Of a stretch of 64,000 nt of DNA, positions 1 through 9,876 are shown in pieces. Numbering within the stretch: the first letter of the stretch is position 1; each line of letters opens with the position of its first letter. Position numbers and translations under genes: made by a program. Origin of the DNA: Agrypnia vestita (taxonomy: Eukaryota > Arthropoda > Insecta > Trichoptera > Phryganeidae); assembly GCA_016648135.1 (NCBI GenBank), contig JADDOH010023629.1:62001-126000 (forward strand), written 5' to 3'. The notes beneath the pieces are model-generated. The model had not been told where the DNA came from. It worked only from the letters and a program-made list of their open reading frames with translations, and searched no databases.

Positions 1-540
1 ATTTGAAATTTTGACATAAAGTTGCAATCGAATACGTGCGTGTATAAAACTCAATGTCTGTCTGTCTGTTCTTTATACAAATCTACACCGTTTGACTTAT
101 CTGATCCAAATTTTGCATACTTATTCTTTAGGACCCGGCAGGTAACATAGACGAGATTTGTTCCCTCTCCCTTTACCCCTCCCTCTCTCCCTGATATATT
201 TTCTCTGCAAATCTGTACCGTACGACCACTCTGACTCAAGTTTCGCATACTTATTCTTGGGACCCGGCAAGCAACATAGGCTAAAATTATTTCCTCACGT
301 TTTACCCTACTCCCCCCCTGACATATTTTCTGTACAAATCTGCACCGGTTGACCGATTTAACTCAAATATTGCATAATTATTAACATTGACAAGATTTCC
401 CCCTTCCCCTTTACTCTAACCCCTCCCACGATGTATTTTCTGTACAAATCTACACCGTTTAACCGATCTGAATCATATTTTGCATACTTATTCTTTAGGA
501 CCCGGTAAGTAACATAGGAGACATTTCCTCCTTAGACATC
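1..540. repeat. Tandem minisatellite array, 110-130 bp units (5' part cut by window edge)
   Basis: About 3.7 units begin at 78, 208, 335 and 445. Each starts CAAATCT(A/G)(C/T)ACCG, continues with a TTTGCATACTTATTC block and an A/GGACCCGGCA(G/A)GTAACATAG block, and ends in a pyrimidine-rich tract (CCCTCTCCCTTTACCCC type) before TATTTTCT. The leader at 1-77 (GAAATTTTGACATAAAGTTGC and CTGTCTGTCTG) recurs at the second array near 23.3-23.6 kb, so the two loci are copies of one dispersed element with internal tandem repeats. ORFs across the array are repeat by-products. The class is not fixed by sequence; a Helitron-type element with internal minisatellites is one possibility. Confidence 0.85.
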
Positions 541-1245
541 AGTTCCATCCCAGTCTAAATTAAATGGAAACATTGTTTTTATAAGAGACTTTGCAAAACA
601 ATGGAACCCTCCTCTATAAACTTATTTTAAACTAAATCAGGCAAACCCAGGCAACACCGGTGCGAACAGCTTGTTTTCTATAAAATTTTAGAACTGTATC
701 ACAAAACTTTTAATAAATTCTTTTACAATTGATCTAATTCTGTCACAATACTCATTTGGTAAAACAATAGAGCAGGTACCTCCCTGCCTACGTTTTTAAG
801 ATTTTATTAATTATAAATTATTATAAGATAGGTTGTATATAAATTCAGTAAAGACATTTTGCATTTAGATATGTTAGTGGATATGTATAGAATAATTTAC
901 TAATGATAAAAAATCATTTTTAACTAGAATATATTTTGTAATGTTTGTTTATTTATTGAATAAATAGGTAGTTTTTTGTTGTTAAATTTAAAAAAATACC
1001 TGATTATGTTTTATGTTAAAAAGATTGCTAAAATTAATCAAAGCAAATTTTTATATAGGTTCTTATTTAATCTGATCCTACATAACGTATCTCCCTGTTA
1101 GGGTGAAGTCCAGGTAACAGGGGTGATTTTCCACCCACACCCAAAATGCCTCGACAAATCGAATAGAGATGTCGTGACAAATATTAATCAGATGCTGAGG
1201 GACAGGTAGAGAAAAAGATTGGTACAGTAAATACATTTTTTTCAA
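541..1245. other. A+T-rich unassigned DNA
   Basis: I see no coding potential, terminal repeat or RNA gene here. A short, more balanced patch near 1080-1200 matches nothing else I recognise in the window. Confidence 0.6.
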
Positions 1246-1629
1246 AATATATTATAGATGTCTCGTAGAGAAGAAATATATTTTTTTATGAAAAAGTAGG
1301 CATGAAGTCATTATTTGGGTGTTCATTGGGCTTAAACTATCGTACGGCTGGCTACGATAGTTTAAGCCGGCTACTTACTTACTTACTTACTTACTAGCCG
1401 GCTTTTTACGGCTAAAAAAAAAACCTATCGTACGGCTGGCTTAAGTGATCACTTTACACAATGTAACGTTCAACATTTCTGTATTCGATTAGGGGAATGA
1501 AAAAGCTTCGGACAGCGGTGGCGCGAGTGATAATTATAACACGCATGTGAAACAGGTTGTAAAAACTTAAATATATAAACTTCCAAAAAAAAGTGATAGA
1601 TGTGGTATTCTTCATGGGTGGAAATGGTT
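1246..1629. mobile_element. Long-TIR MITE family (AAGTGATCACTT core), partial copy
   Basis: The block starts ATATTATAGATGTCTCG, continues through AAAGTAGGCATGAAGTC and GGGTGTTCATTGGGCTTA, and reaches the diagnostic ATCGTACGGCTGGCTTAAG / TGATCACTTTACACAATG junction at 1427-1465. The same modules occur at 17345, 17945, 51925, 52240, 53020 and 53340. Within this copy the CGTACGGCTGGCT motif is duplicated, the copies being separated by an (ACTT)n tract at about 1373-1396 and a hairpin-forming stretch at 1333-1363. The interior to 1629 matches the interior of the 53-kb copy (GGGGAATGAAAAAG, AACTTCCAAAAA). The opposite terminus is not visible; the copy ends at a second small foldback. Confidence 0.8.
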
Positions 1630-1758
1630 GATTTGAGATCTGATTGTATCGGTGATCGGTAACTGAAATATAACTGTTGTTTAGTTCCCGATAGTTGCCC
1701 GTCAAATTGCGAAAAGTCTGTTATCAATCATCGACACAATCAGATACAGATCTCAAAT
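1630..1758. mobile_element. Small foldback element inserted at the edge of the MITE
   Basis: The left end ATTTGAGATCTGATTGT is inverted at the right end, ACAATCAGATACAGATCTCAAAT (written here as a description of the arm at 1736-1758; one arm has a short indel). Length is about 129 bp, with no coding capacity. I could not define a target-site duplication, so this could be an inverted duplication rather than a transposon. Confidence 0.55.
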
Positions 1759-2215
1759 AACTAGTGTGTCACTGTTTAAAATACCATCAATAGATAATAG
1801 TAGCTGAGAAGTGTGTGTTTTTCTAGCAATACAAGGGAATTAAAAAAAACAGACAAAGATAATAATTTCCCTGGTTGTGAGAAATGTAAGATATTTTTTA
1901 GTTGAACGATTTTTAGTTGAAGATAGTTATCTACGAGACGTAATAACTGAATTAGCTTATAAGTATGTAAATTAAAAGTTGTTATATACATATAAATTTA
2001 TTATATCCTATCAAGCACCATATATACATATATTGATAAAAGAGCTCTTGGGATAAAATTTAAAAGAAAATAATATTCCATACAATATTTAAGTTTGTTA
2101 TTAATATAATATACCTATGTATATTATTGATACAGAAAATAAGTCATAAACATCAAAATTTTCTTTTGAAATTTGGATGAAGAAGACTTCCGAGGAGTTT
2201 ATGCTGCTAGCTACG
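1759..2215. other. A+T-rich unassigned DNA
   Basis: No support for a gene. The end of the stretch (about 2170-2215) resembles in reverse complement a patch at 40915-40965 (GTCTCGTAGCTAGTAG), so part of it may be an unclassified dispersed repeat. Confidence 0.5.
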
Positions 2216-2425
2216 AGACAACAAAGGATAAATATGTTTTCAGGCCGTTCAGAATCTTGTAGCCTTGTAACCTGACCTCTCTGACCAACATTTCGGATCA
2301 CACTGCAGGCTCCATCATCGGTCCGTCATCACGATACATCAGCCCTGATAGTGGACACTGCGATGGAATCCGTAACGTCGGCCAGAGAGGTCAGATATAC
2401 ACGGCAGAATATCCCAGAAAACTAC
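2216..2425 (-). mobile_element. Penelope-like element terminus (remnant, inverted arms)
   Basis: Read on the minus strand the block contains GATGATGGAGCCTGCAG followed by GATCCGAAATGTTGGTC, then AGAGAGGTCAGG. The layout (TGATGA-like box, short stem, CCGAAA box) is typical of termini of Penelope-like elements. A partial inverted copy (GGCCAGAGAGGTCAGAT, then CACGGCAGAATATCCCAG) lies at 2372-2420 and matches the arm of the related locus at 58331-58508. No coding region remains. Assignment rests on motif layout only. Confidence 0.5.
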
Positions 2426-2588
2426 ACTCAGAAAAACCCTGTATATGTTTACGTAAATGTTTATGCCTCTATGTTCTCACTATCAATTACATAATTAAAT
2501 TGAAAATCTTTTTTTTTACTTAAGCCATTTTTACAGACCGCCTTTTATTTGAATTCACCGCGCTGTCCAGAGAAGAATTGGAATCTAG

Positions 2589-2843
2589 GTTTACCGAGTG
2601 AGACCAGTGAGACGGACGGAAATAAATTATAGGTCCAACTATGATCCAGGGGACCCGTCCGATTGCCAGACGTTGCGCGAAGCATTCTCGATATTGGGGG
2701 CGGACATTATCCTCGGTCGGGTGCAGACGGACGCCATCGATCCCGAAAGGGCGGCCCTTTTTCAAATTGACATTCGCGACGCGACGTTGACCTATCGTCC
2801 CAAATGCCCCGGGTCGTACCCCACATTCATAACAATAAAATAA
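2589..2843 (+). other. Unrecognised ORF in a G+C-rich island (possible exon or retroelement piece)
   Basis: An open frame of about 85 codons runs from after a stop at 2586 to a TAA at 2841-2843. It has no ATG start, and the sequence before it ends CTAG at about 2588, which could be a weak splice acceptor. The predicted peptide is charged and compositionally protein-like (GADIILGRV, DIRDATLTYRP). Base composition is far richer in G+C than its flanks. An AATAAAATAA at the stop could act as a polyadenylation signal. I do not recognise the family. It could be a terminal exon, a retroelement fragment or chance openness; the minus strand is also open here, which weakens the case. Confidence 0.2.
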
Positions 2844-3159
2844 CAAGGACAAGCGCATTCATACGCACTAATACGCACCCACACACGAGTAATGCGTACT
2901 TTCTTACACAGTGCAGGGGTAGTTTCCAATTTGAAGCCGGGCATGCGAGTGTTAAAACTCTAATAACCGTTAAACTGATGATGGATTTTTGAAGTTATCA
3001 TCTTTTGGCGCATTTTAGGGTAAAATCTTTATTGTAACGGAAGTTGCGCACGTCCAGCTGCGCATTTTAGGGGGAATGCGTGTAACGCATGTAGCGGGAC
3101 ATGTAGCGAAAATGCGAGACCACGAAAGAAATTGATTTGAAATTAGTGTTCAGTTATAT

Positions 3160-3330
3160 CTAAATATAATAATTTCGCCTGAATTCACGGCTAAAATAAC
3201 GAAATTACACGGCTGGTGAAAAACTCGAACCTCGGACGCTCAAACGGCAACTACATGACACAGCCACCACCGATTACCCCTAGCCCGGCAAAAATATACT
3301 ATAAGAGCAGGGTTCATCTAAGACACGAAC
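3160..3330 (-). repeat. tRNA-like dispersed repeat, family A, diverged copy
   Basis: AATAATTTCG, GAATTCACGGCTAAAA and a tRNA-like segment (GAAAAACTCGAACCTCGG as a degenerate B box in reverse orientation) are followed by TAAGAGCAGGGTTCATC and GACACGAACC. The same order of modules is found at 22470-22700 (same orientation) and at 30895-31130 (opposite orientation). The tRNA-derived core is too decayed to fold as a functional tRNA. Confidence 0.65.
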
Positions 3331-6305
3331 CGTTAATTTAAGAAAGTTTATGTTTGCCTCATTTAAATTACATTTATTCATTACTATAAGTATGAATTTT
3401 AATTCTTTTCATGAAATTCGATAAAATAATCGAGAATGTTCAGTGTAGACTCAGTTAGAACTCAATACTTTGAGCGTCATTAATATATAATTTAGTCATT
3501 ATTTTAGATTTAAAGTATAACCTTTACCGTGCGTCCAAACATAAACAAATTTTTAAACAAAATGAATAAATGAAAGTTTGTTATCAAATACGAATTCTAT
3601 TTAATTCGTGCCATAAGTATTTTTTAAAATATATATAGAGTTAGCTACTTTTGATAGAATCGGCGTCACCTTTGTAGAGTTTCATAATAATCTTCGTAAA
3701 AGATAATTTGTAATTCAAACACTGTTATAACTACACTTGGATTTATTAGCATTTCTCGAGTTTCGAGAGTATCAGTATCTCTAGGTGAAGATATAAGCTC
3801 TATCAGATTTCTCTGTCTTTACAAGTTATTCGTCTAATTTATTTTGATTATTGTGGAACTTTTCTCTGAAAATCGTCACTTCACAAAAAATTTTGAAGAA
3901 AAAATCTGTCTTTTGAAAAATTATGACATTTAATTAAAATGAACATTTTGTAATCAGGTACGTATATTGTAAATATGCATTAATTAACTTGAATAAATTA
4001 ATTAATGCCTGATCCCTATAGTAACAATATTAAGTAAATAAATATATTTTTGTTATCGTTTACGAGAACATACAAATGTTTAATGTGGTCATTGAATGTT
4101 TACATAAAGTTTATTCCTTGATGCTTGTTTCTAGTTTCAAAATTTTCTCAAAGTGTTCTCAAAATTTGAAATAACGTCACGTTATAAAATATTTTCACAA
4201 TTTCCTTTATTTCAAACAAACACTTAGTATATCTACTAAAAGTTGTGTACTCGATTACTAAATATGCCATATCTATTTTGTTTAGTATAACTACATAATT
4301 ATTACATTACGTGTACGTTGATTGAATTTAATAAAACGTCAATATGAATTGCTTTAAGAAATCTATATATTAAATGCGCACTTTCATTAAAATATCATAA
4401 TATTTTAGAACATCGTTAGTTTTTTTTTCAAGATAACAAAATAAATAGATTGGCGAGGTTCAGAAAGGGTTGCCATTAGCCATTAAGGAGATTACGCCCC
4501 ACGAGCAGTATCCCCAAAAATATAGCGTTATATAATATGTAATGGGGAGAGAAACTCGAGACGGAGTATATAGAAGATACTTGTGAAAACGGTAAACAGT
4601 AGACCATCTGTCGGCGTACTAACAACATTATTTTATAAGTAGCGTGGATCAGTTTATTAACTTATATGAATTTCATTTTAACGTGTGCCCTGGCGTTCCT
4701 ATTAAAAAATATTATAAGCTAAGGTTAAGATGAACATTCAGAAGACACTGATCATAGAAATGAGTCATCGAAAGGTTGAGAATATTCACTTATGAGCCAA
4801 TGGTACTGATTTCAAGAGGTAATAAATGATTAAGTACCTTAGGTGAGGTTAAGTACCTAAAGGAGGATTAGGAACCAGACTTCGAAATTAAAATAGGAGT
4901 TGAGATGGCAAGAAGCACTTCTGCGAACATGAAGCCACTCTTCTGCAATCGATAAAAAAGCCTGCTTTCGCTAAAATGCTACGCCATACGTTGAAAGAGA
5001 TGTTAATATATTGAAGCAAAAGATTTCGTGGCTTCACTTAATTTCCAAGAAGGTGTACACATGAATATTCATGTAAAAAAAGAACTACATACATACTACC
5101 AAACGGCACAAAGCTGATTTCTGCAATATGTTATATTACTGGTGGATTTGGCGTTAACATTGTAGATATTACTAACGATGATCATTTAATTGGTTGGAAA
5201 ATATAAACTATAAAATAGAATCTCTTATTAACATATGAAGTATAAAAGTAAACTGACTACGTTCAAAGATGATTCTTTTGCTTGGATTATGTGGAAATAC
5301 AAATAATTTATTAATTCGGTAGTGACAAAAGGAGCCGGTGTTTGTAACGGGAATATTGAGAGGTGAGGAGAATATATTGTCGAGCAAATTAATACCCAAG
5401 TTGTTAGGGTTTGTGATGCTCTCGAAACTTGAGTAGTTAAATATAAAATATAATAAAAACAAGTAGAGATGATATAATTTATATCTTCCATCCATTTTAA
5501 TGATTATGGAAAATAAGTTCTTAAACTCATTATTATACTGATTAAGATACATAGAACGTAATAGTAGGGATACGTAGAGAGAGGTTATCTGTGGTATGTG
5601 CCAGGAATGGAAATTTCACAAAATGAAGGCTCGGTATTTTCAAATAATTATCATTATTAAGATAAGTGTTTCACAAAGACGTATTGAAAACAAGCAGACA
5701 TTGAGCATTAAGTACTTTATGATACTATTTGATACTGACGTACAATAGATAAAGACGATCTGATACTAGAAGCGTACTATTATTGCTTACGTGGGCGACT
5801 TCGTTGGTTACCGCGGGTGAGAAAACTCCCAAATCCGTAATCACAGATTACTATATTAAGTTAATGCGTCGGCTATGGTTTCATTGCGTGACTGTTCACA
5901 AATAATAGAATATTACATACATATATTGCTAGTTCGTGAGTTTAAGGGGTTGCGTCACCTGGAAGCAAAAATTTAGCTAGAAATTGAGAGACTTTTTACG
6001 AGTATGCGATAAGCTAATTTATTTGTTTAAATCACACTTAATAAGGTACATAAAGAGCTATTATTTTATTGGAAACTCTTTAAAAAAAACGCTCGCGTCA
6101 CGTCCATTCCCGCAGAGCTCCTCCGCCGTGACTGAGATGCAACATTTCCCAGTGCACGTTTATCTTAGACAGAAATAAAGGTCGTGTACTTATTATGAAA
6201 TAAAATATCTATTGTGTAGCATATCTGACATGGAAAAAAAGATTTTGTGGTAGCAGTTTAAATTTTTTTAAAAATGATTGTTATTATTAACCTCCAGAAT
6301 GCGCA
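3331..6305. other. Long A+T-rich tract with nothing recognisable
   Basis: About 3 kb without a credible ORF, tRNA, terminal inverted repeat or tandem array. A slightly G+C-richer patch sits at about 4440-4640 and another at about 5790-5900 (GGTTACCGCGGGTGAG); neither matches anything else in the window. The short minus-strand ORFs at about 5208-5552 look like chance openness in low-complexity sequence. Confidence 0.6.
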
Positions 6306-6309
6306 AGAT

Positions 6310-6717
6310 GCCGCCATTTCGTTTTTTTTCTGTCCGTCTGTCTATCGTAAATTCCGTAAATTGCTGGGATTGGAACTTTAGATATAATTAGAGTGTGACA
6401 CGCAATCATCGCGGTCACGCAAAGCAAGTCGTTATTTATTTATTTTATTTTTTCATTTATTGGTTTTCTTACAGCCATATACACATAATCTTAAAAAAAC
6501 AACAGTTGTTAATATACAGAGCCTTGGGCCAGTTAAAAGAAAACACATATTTGCAAGGGTAATGTAAAAGGGCTGATAAAAAAAACAAAGTGTCAAATAG
6601 TAAGTTTATGTAGGTGTGTGTTTTTATGTGTCCGTTTGTGTATGCATTTTTGTGTTCGTGTGTATGTGTTATGTGTGTATTATTATTTCCCGTGATTTTT
6701 CATGGGTGTACGGCTAG
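6310..6717 (+). mobile_element. Helitron-like non-autonomous element with 3' hairpin and CTAG end
   Basis: The 3' end has a hairpin CCCGTGATTTTTCATGGG (6689-6706), a 7-nt spacer and CTAG (6714-6717) followed by T. This is the expected layout of Helitron 3' termini (hairpin, then CTRR, insertion before T). The 5' part (CTGTCCGTCTGTCTATCG, GTAAATTGCTGGGATTGG, GAGTGTGACACGCAATCATCG) matches elements at 16725-16890 and 38570-38752. A TG-rich low-complexity stretch occupies about 6600-6680. No Rep/helicase coding sequence is present, so it would depend on an autonomous partner. Confidence 0.65.
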
Positions 6718-6785
6718 TACTCCTTAATTTTGCACAGGTTAATAGAAAAAGAAGAAGATAAATTTATTTCTTTAAGAAATGATAA

Positions 6786-6821
6786 ACCTAACCTAACCTA
6801 ACCTAACTTAACCTAACCTAA
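6786..6821. repeat. Interstitial CCTAA (TTAGG) repeat block
   Basis: About seven CCTAA units in a row with one CTTAA variant. TTAGG is the ancestral arthropod telomere unit. With this few units an interstitial relic or a simple microsatellite are both possible; it does not indicate a chromosome end here because unrelated DNA continues on both sides. Confidence 0.85.
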
Positions 6822-6950
6822 AAGAATATATATTCGTGAAACGTCAGTCGTATATAGTGTATTTAAATAAAATAAATTAAATATTTTTAAACGTTTAGGT
6901 AATTATTTTACAAATCACATTTATTGAATATGAGGTAGTGGTATAAGGTA

Positions 6951-7022
6951 GATGTATAATTTCAAAGCCATAGGTATCCTAATGAGGTTACTAGGGCACA
7001 TATGGCTTTGAAATTACATACT
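6951..7022. other. Compact hairpin, about 70 nt
   Basis: TAATTTCAAAGCCATA (6957-6972) is perfectly complementary to TATGGCTTTGAAATTA at about 7001-7016, with partly paired extensions on the outside. The intervening 28 nt include CCTAATGAGG and TACTAGGGC. The size and near-perfect 16-bp stem are compatible with a microRNA-type precursor or a tiny foldback element. I recognise no known microRNA in either arm. Confidence 0.5.
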
Positions 7023-8060
7023 CAAATTCATACTTGAGCCAGGCCGTCAGACGCCGCATGAGATATCCAGGAGCTTAGTTACCTGTGTATATTCGAAGCT
7101 GTATTGCGAGTGGGTTATGGATATGGGCCTGGCGTTTTCAATGTCATTCTCTTTGAAATTTTGTACTCCATGCATTCGCGTCAAATTTTTGTAATTCTGC
7201 TAATACTTTTACAAAGTTTTAGGAATATCGTGAAATTTTCAAACTTTTAAACATTCACATTTTCGTATCTTTTAAAGTTTTTGAGATATATATTTGAGAT
7301 ATACATTGCTCTTAAAAATAACACTTAGTTCACTGGAATATGATAATTATTTTGTGATATTTGGTCCCTTTATGAACACACGTCGAATCCGAAATGTCGA
7401 AAATCTTTGATTTATTTGCGTGTGTACAGTTTGTAATGTCCGGCAGCTAGATTACCAAAGCAGTGCTGGCACAAACTTTCATATTTCTTCTTTATGAAAA
7501 TGAGACTGAGTTATTAGAGCATGAAATTATTTTAAAAAACAACGTACTTTCTTATTTGATTTTTTAAATTGTGTAATTGATTTCTGCGCATCAGAAATGA
7601 CTATGATTGTGTGATGAGTGTTGTTTTATTTAATAAAATATTTTTACTATTTGAGAAATAACCGGCTAAACGTTGGAAGGTGAGACGAGCAATTGCAGTC
7701 TGGATAGTTGAGTGTTGACCAGGCAATCGGCAATTAATCAGATGTATTTGGTGTACAAATACTCCAGCAAATGAACGATCTGTTATCCAAACACTGGTAA
7801 TCCATAGAGATAGCCACAGTTGTTTAGAGTAATAGCACGCAAACAATGCTAAAACATCGCATGAAGGATTATAAAAATATAGCCTAATTAATTATCAGCC
7901 TCGATTCAATAAAATCCTCGTATGAAAATTATTCAAATTTCAACTATAAAATATAATAAATTATGAAAAAATTAATAAAATGAATCTCATGATAGAAAAT
8001 AACCGTTTTATTTTAAATTTTTAATACACATACAATATGAGTTATTAATTACTATTATAA
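7023..8060. other. Unassigned A+T-rich DNA
   Basis: GCCAGGCC near 7037 and GGGCCTGGC near 7128 are inverted and flank a 90-nt segment, as are ATATCC and GGATAT just inside them. This could be a relic foldback. Nothing else is identifiable, and no coding sequence is supported. Confidence 0.4.
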
Positions 8061-8068
8061 TTTCGATA

Positions 8069-8125
8069 GGAGCAGTCCGTCTAATCTCATCATCGGGTAT
8101 AGTCAATGATGAGAGGGACTGCTCC
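8069..8125. other. 57-nt hairpin with two-part stem
   Basis: The outer stem pairs GGAGCAGTCC (8069-8078) with GGACTGCTCC (8116-8125). The inner stem pairs TCTCATCAT (8085-8093) with ATGATGAGA (8106-8114). The terminal loop is 12 nt and there is an asymmetric internal loop on the 5' side (about 6 nt versus 1). Small precursor-like RNA or chance palindrome both remain possible. Confidence 0.5.
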
Positions 8126-8389
8126 TCTCTAAACCATGGTGGTAATTAAAAAATATTTTAAATTAAAATGTTGCACCATGAAATAACTGCCAAATCTTTC
8201 AATGAGAAAAAAACTATTTTTGAAAAGTATTGTTGATATCGTTGTTATCGTAAAAAATATGAATACATACATTATTTTTTTACACCATTTAGAAATAACA
8301 CGGTCTACAAAAAAGAACCAATATTATGTTTTGCATGAATTGTTTGTCAATGAATTTCTTTAAGTTGATAATTTTGTAATTCTTAAAAA

Positions 8390-9110
8390 CAGCCCAAGGA
8401 AATTATTATAACAAACCAACCAGCAATCACCAAGACTTTATGGATTTCCCAAAATCTATAAAGCAAATACCTATACCGTTTAGACCAGTTGTATCGTACA
8501 TATGTTAGTGCGCCAAATTACAAACTTCGCAAAATCCTTAATCGTCTTATAAAATATTATATTCTTTTCCAACCAACACATACCTTAACTATTGAATTAT
8601 CCAACCGCATTCAAAATTTATATATCTATTCCTAATAAAGATAAAATAATATCATTTGATGTTATCAATCAATTTTTACGAACGTCCCAATAATTGCTAC
8701 AAAAATATTTTTATTGATTTTCTAAATAAGTCTAATCCGGATGATGAACTTATAAAGGAAATTATCAAAATTAACAATTTCCGCACTAACCAAAATTATT
8801 TTGAATATTTTTTACTAACAAAGTGATGGAATGCTCATGGGTTTCCCAATATCTCGCATTCTAGTCTATATACTTTTAAATTTGAATCAGGCTTGTTAAA
8901 TTCAAATCACTCCCTTATTAATTCATGCATCCTCAGGTGGTATAAATACATCGATGATATATTTAGCATATTCTTGGGCACCGATACACAACTAGATTCA
9001 TTTCTCGCTATCCGTAATATACTACAAAAAAAATAATTAAATTCACTCTGGAAGAAAACCAGGACAAAAGTTAAAATTTTTTGAACCTCTATATCAAAGT
9101 TAATAATAAT
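8390..9110 (+). pseudogene. Penelope-like element reverse transcriptase, decayed
   Basis: Conceptual translation, with frameshifts, gives the ordered blocks of Penelope-like reverse transcriptases: RLYGFPKIYK at 8433-8462, then in another frame IPFRPVVSYI at about 8474-8503, NYKLRKIL, then IISFDVINQF near 8646-8675 (the first catalytic Asp region), and finally WYKYIDDIFSI at 8938-8970 carrying the YxDD catalytic motif. A tail LEENQDK resembling the usual KFTLEEE block follows. In-frame stops and frame changes show it is dead. No GIY-YIG endonuclease domain is readable downstream. Order and spacing make the assignment secure even though the copy is old. Confidence 0.85.
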
Positions 9111-9427
9111 AATTAATTATGATAATATTCAATTATGTAAAAGTATAACAGAGTCGAATATTTATACGGGAAATGTGTATGGAAGTCTTTATACGCGGAT
9201 TTCGTTGATTTTTACAAAATATGTGTTCACATAAAATATCGAAGTAAAATTTTTATATGATAGAATATTAGAAAATATTAAAATTTTAGTAATATGATAA
9301 TAATTGTAAAAAGAATATTACGAGATATATCTTTCATTTAATTTATTTTCAAAATATATGCTTTCTTAAAGTCATGCTTCAGTGTACTCATGCACGCTCC
9401 CGCGAAACACACCAAAAAACATCCATC

Positions 9428-9530
9428 CGAAAATCACATAGATATGTTGTGACCTCACTAGGAATCGAGCTTGAAATCTTTGGTATGAGAAGCCAGTGTC
9501 AATTCCACTGGAATACGGAGGCCGCCAATA
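9428..9530 (-). mobile_element. tRNA-headed SINE, family C, truncated copy
   Basis: On the minus strand it reads GCGGCCTCCGTATTCCAGTG, GACACTGGCTTCTCATACC, then a degenerate B box (GCTCGATTCC), AGTGAGGTCACAAC and TATGTGATTT. The same head and body start are found at 46835-46990 (plus) and 60671-60835 (minus). The body after TGTGATTT is replaced by unrelated sequence, so this copy is truncated at its 3' side. Confidence 0.75.
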
Positions 9531-9798
9531 AAACACTAAATAAATGTATTTGAAAGAAGGATCAACTTCATAAAATTACAGTGCTTCAAATGGTTTGGCT
9601 AAATACGTAAGTCTTAGAATGATGAGCAACACCCGAAAAAGGTGCTCGATATTAAGCTTAATGAAAGGCCAGGCACGAAGAATTGATCCAGCGGGTTCAT
9701 TAATTGAATTCGTTTACCAGCCTGATCCACCATTTCGATTCAAAGTTATTATTTTCTGCTGCTGTTTGTTTACTTAAAAATTCGCTAGTCCGTTAATA
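9531..9798. other. Left flank of the intact mariner, unassigned
   Basis: Sequence up to the TA at 9797-9798 that serves as the mariner target. A short open frame (about 9595-9777) has no recognisable content. Joining 9531-9798 to the right flank at 11087 does not create an obvious coding or repeat unit. Confidence 0.4.
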
Positions 9799-9821
9799 TT
9801 AGGTCCTTACATATGAAATTG
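9799..9821. repeat. Mariner left terminal inverted repeat
   Basis: Starts TTAGGTCCTTAC; identical in reverse complement to 11062-11084, and to the termini of the deleted copy at 42242 and 43355. Preceded by the TA target duplicate. Confidence 0.96.
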
Positions 9822-9876
9822 ACGTTTAGTATGGGAGGAACATAAAGCCGATTTTTTTTTATTATAATATATTTAT

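Noticed and set aside
158..352. ORFs across the first 350 bp
   Set aside because: They translate the pyrimidine-rich tandem repeat units; no protein family.
6931..6952. let-7-like word TGAGGTAGTGGTATAAGG
   Set aside because: Agreement with let-7 breaks after the first nine bases and no complementary star arm is present; the nearby hairpin does not include it.
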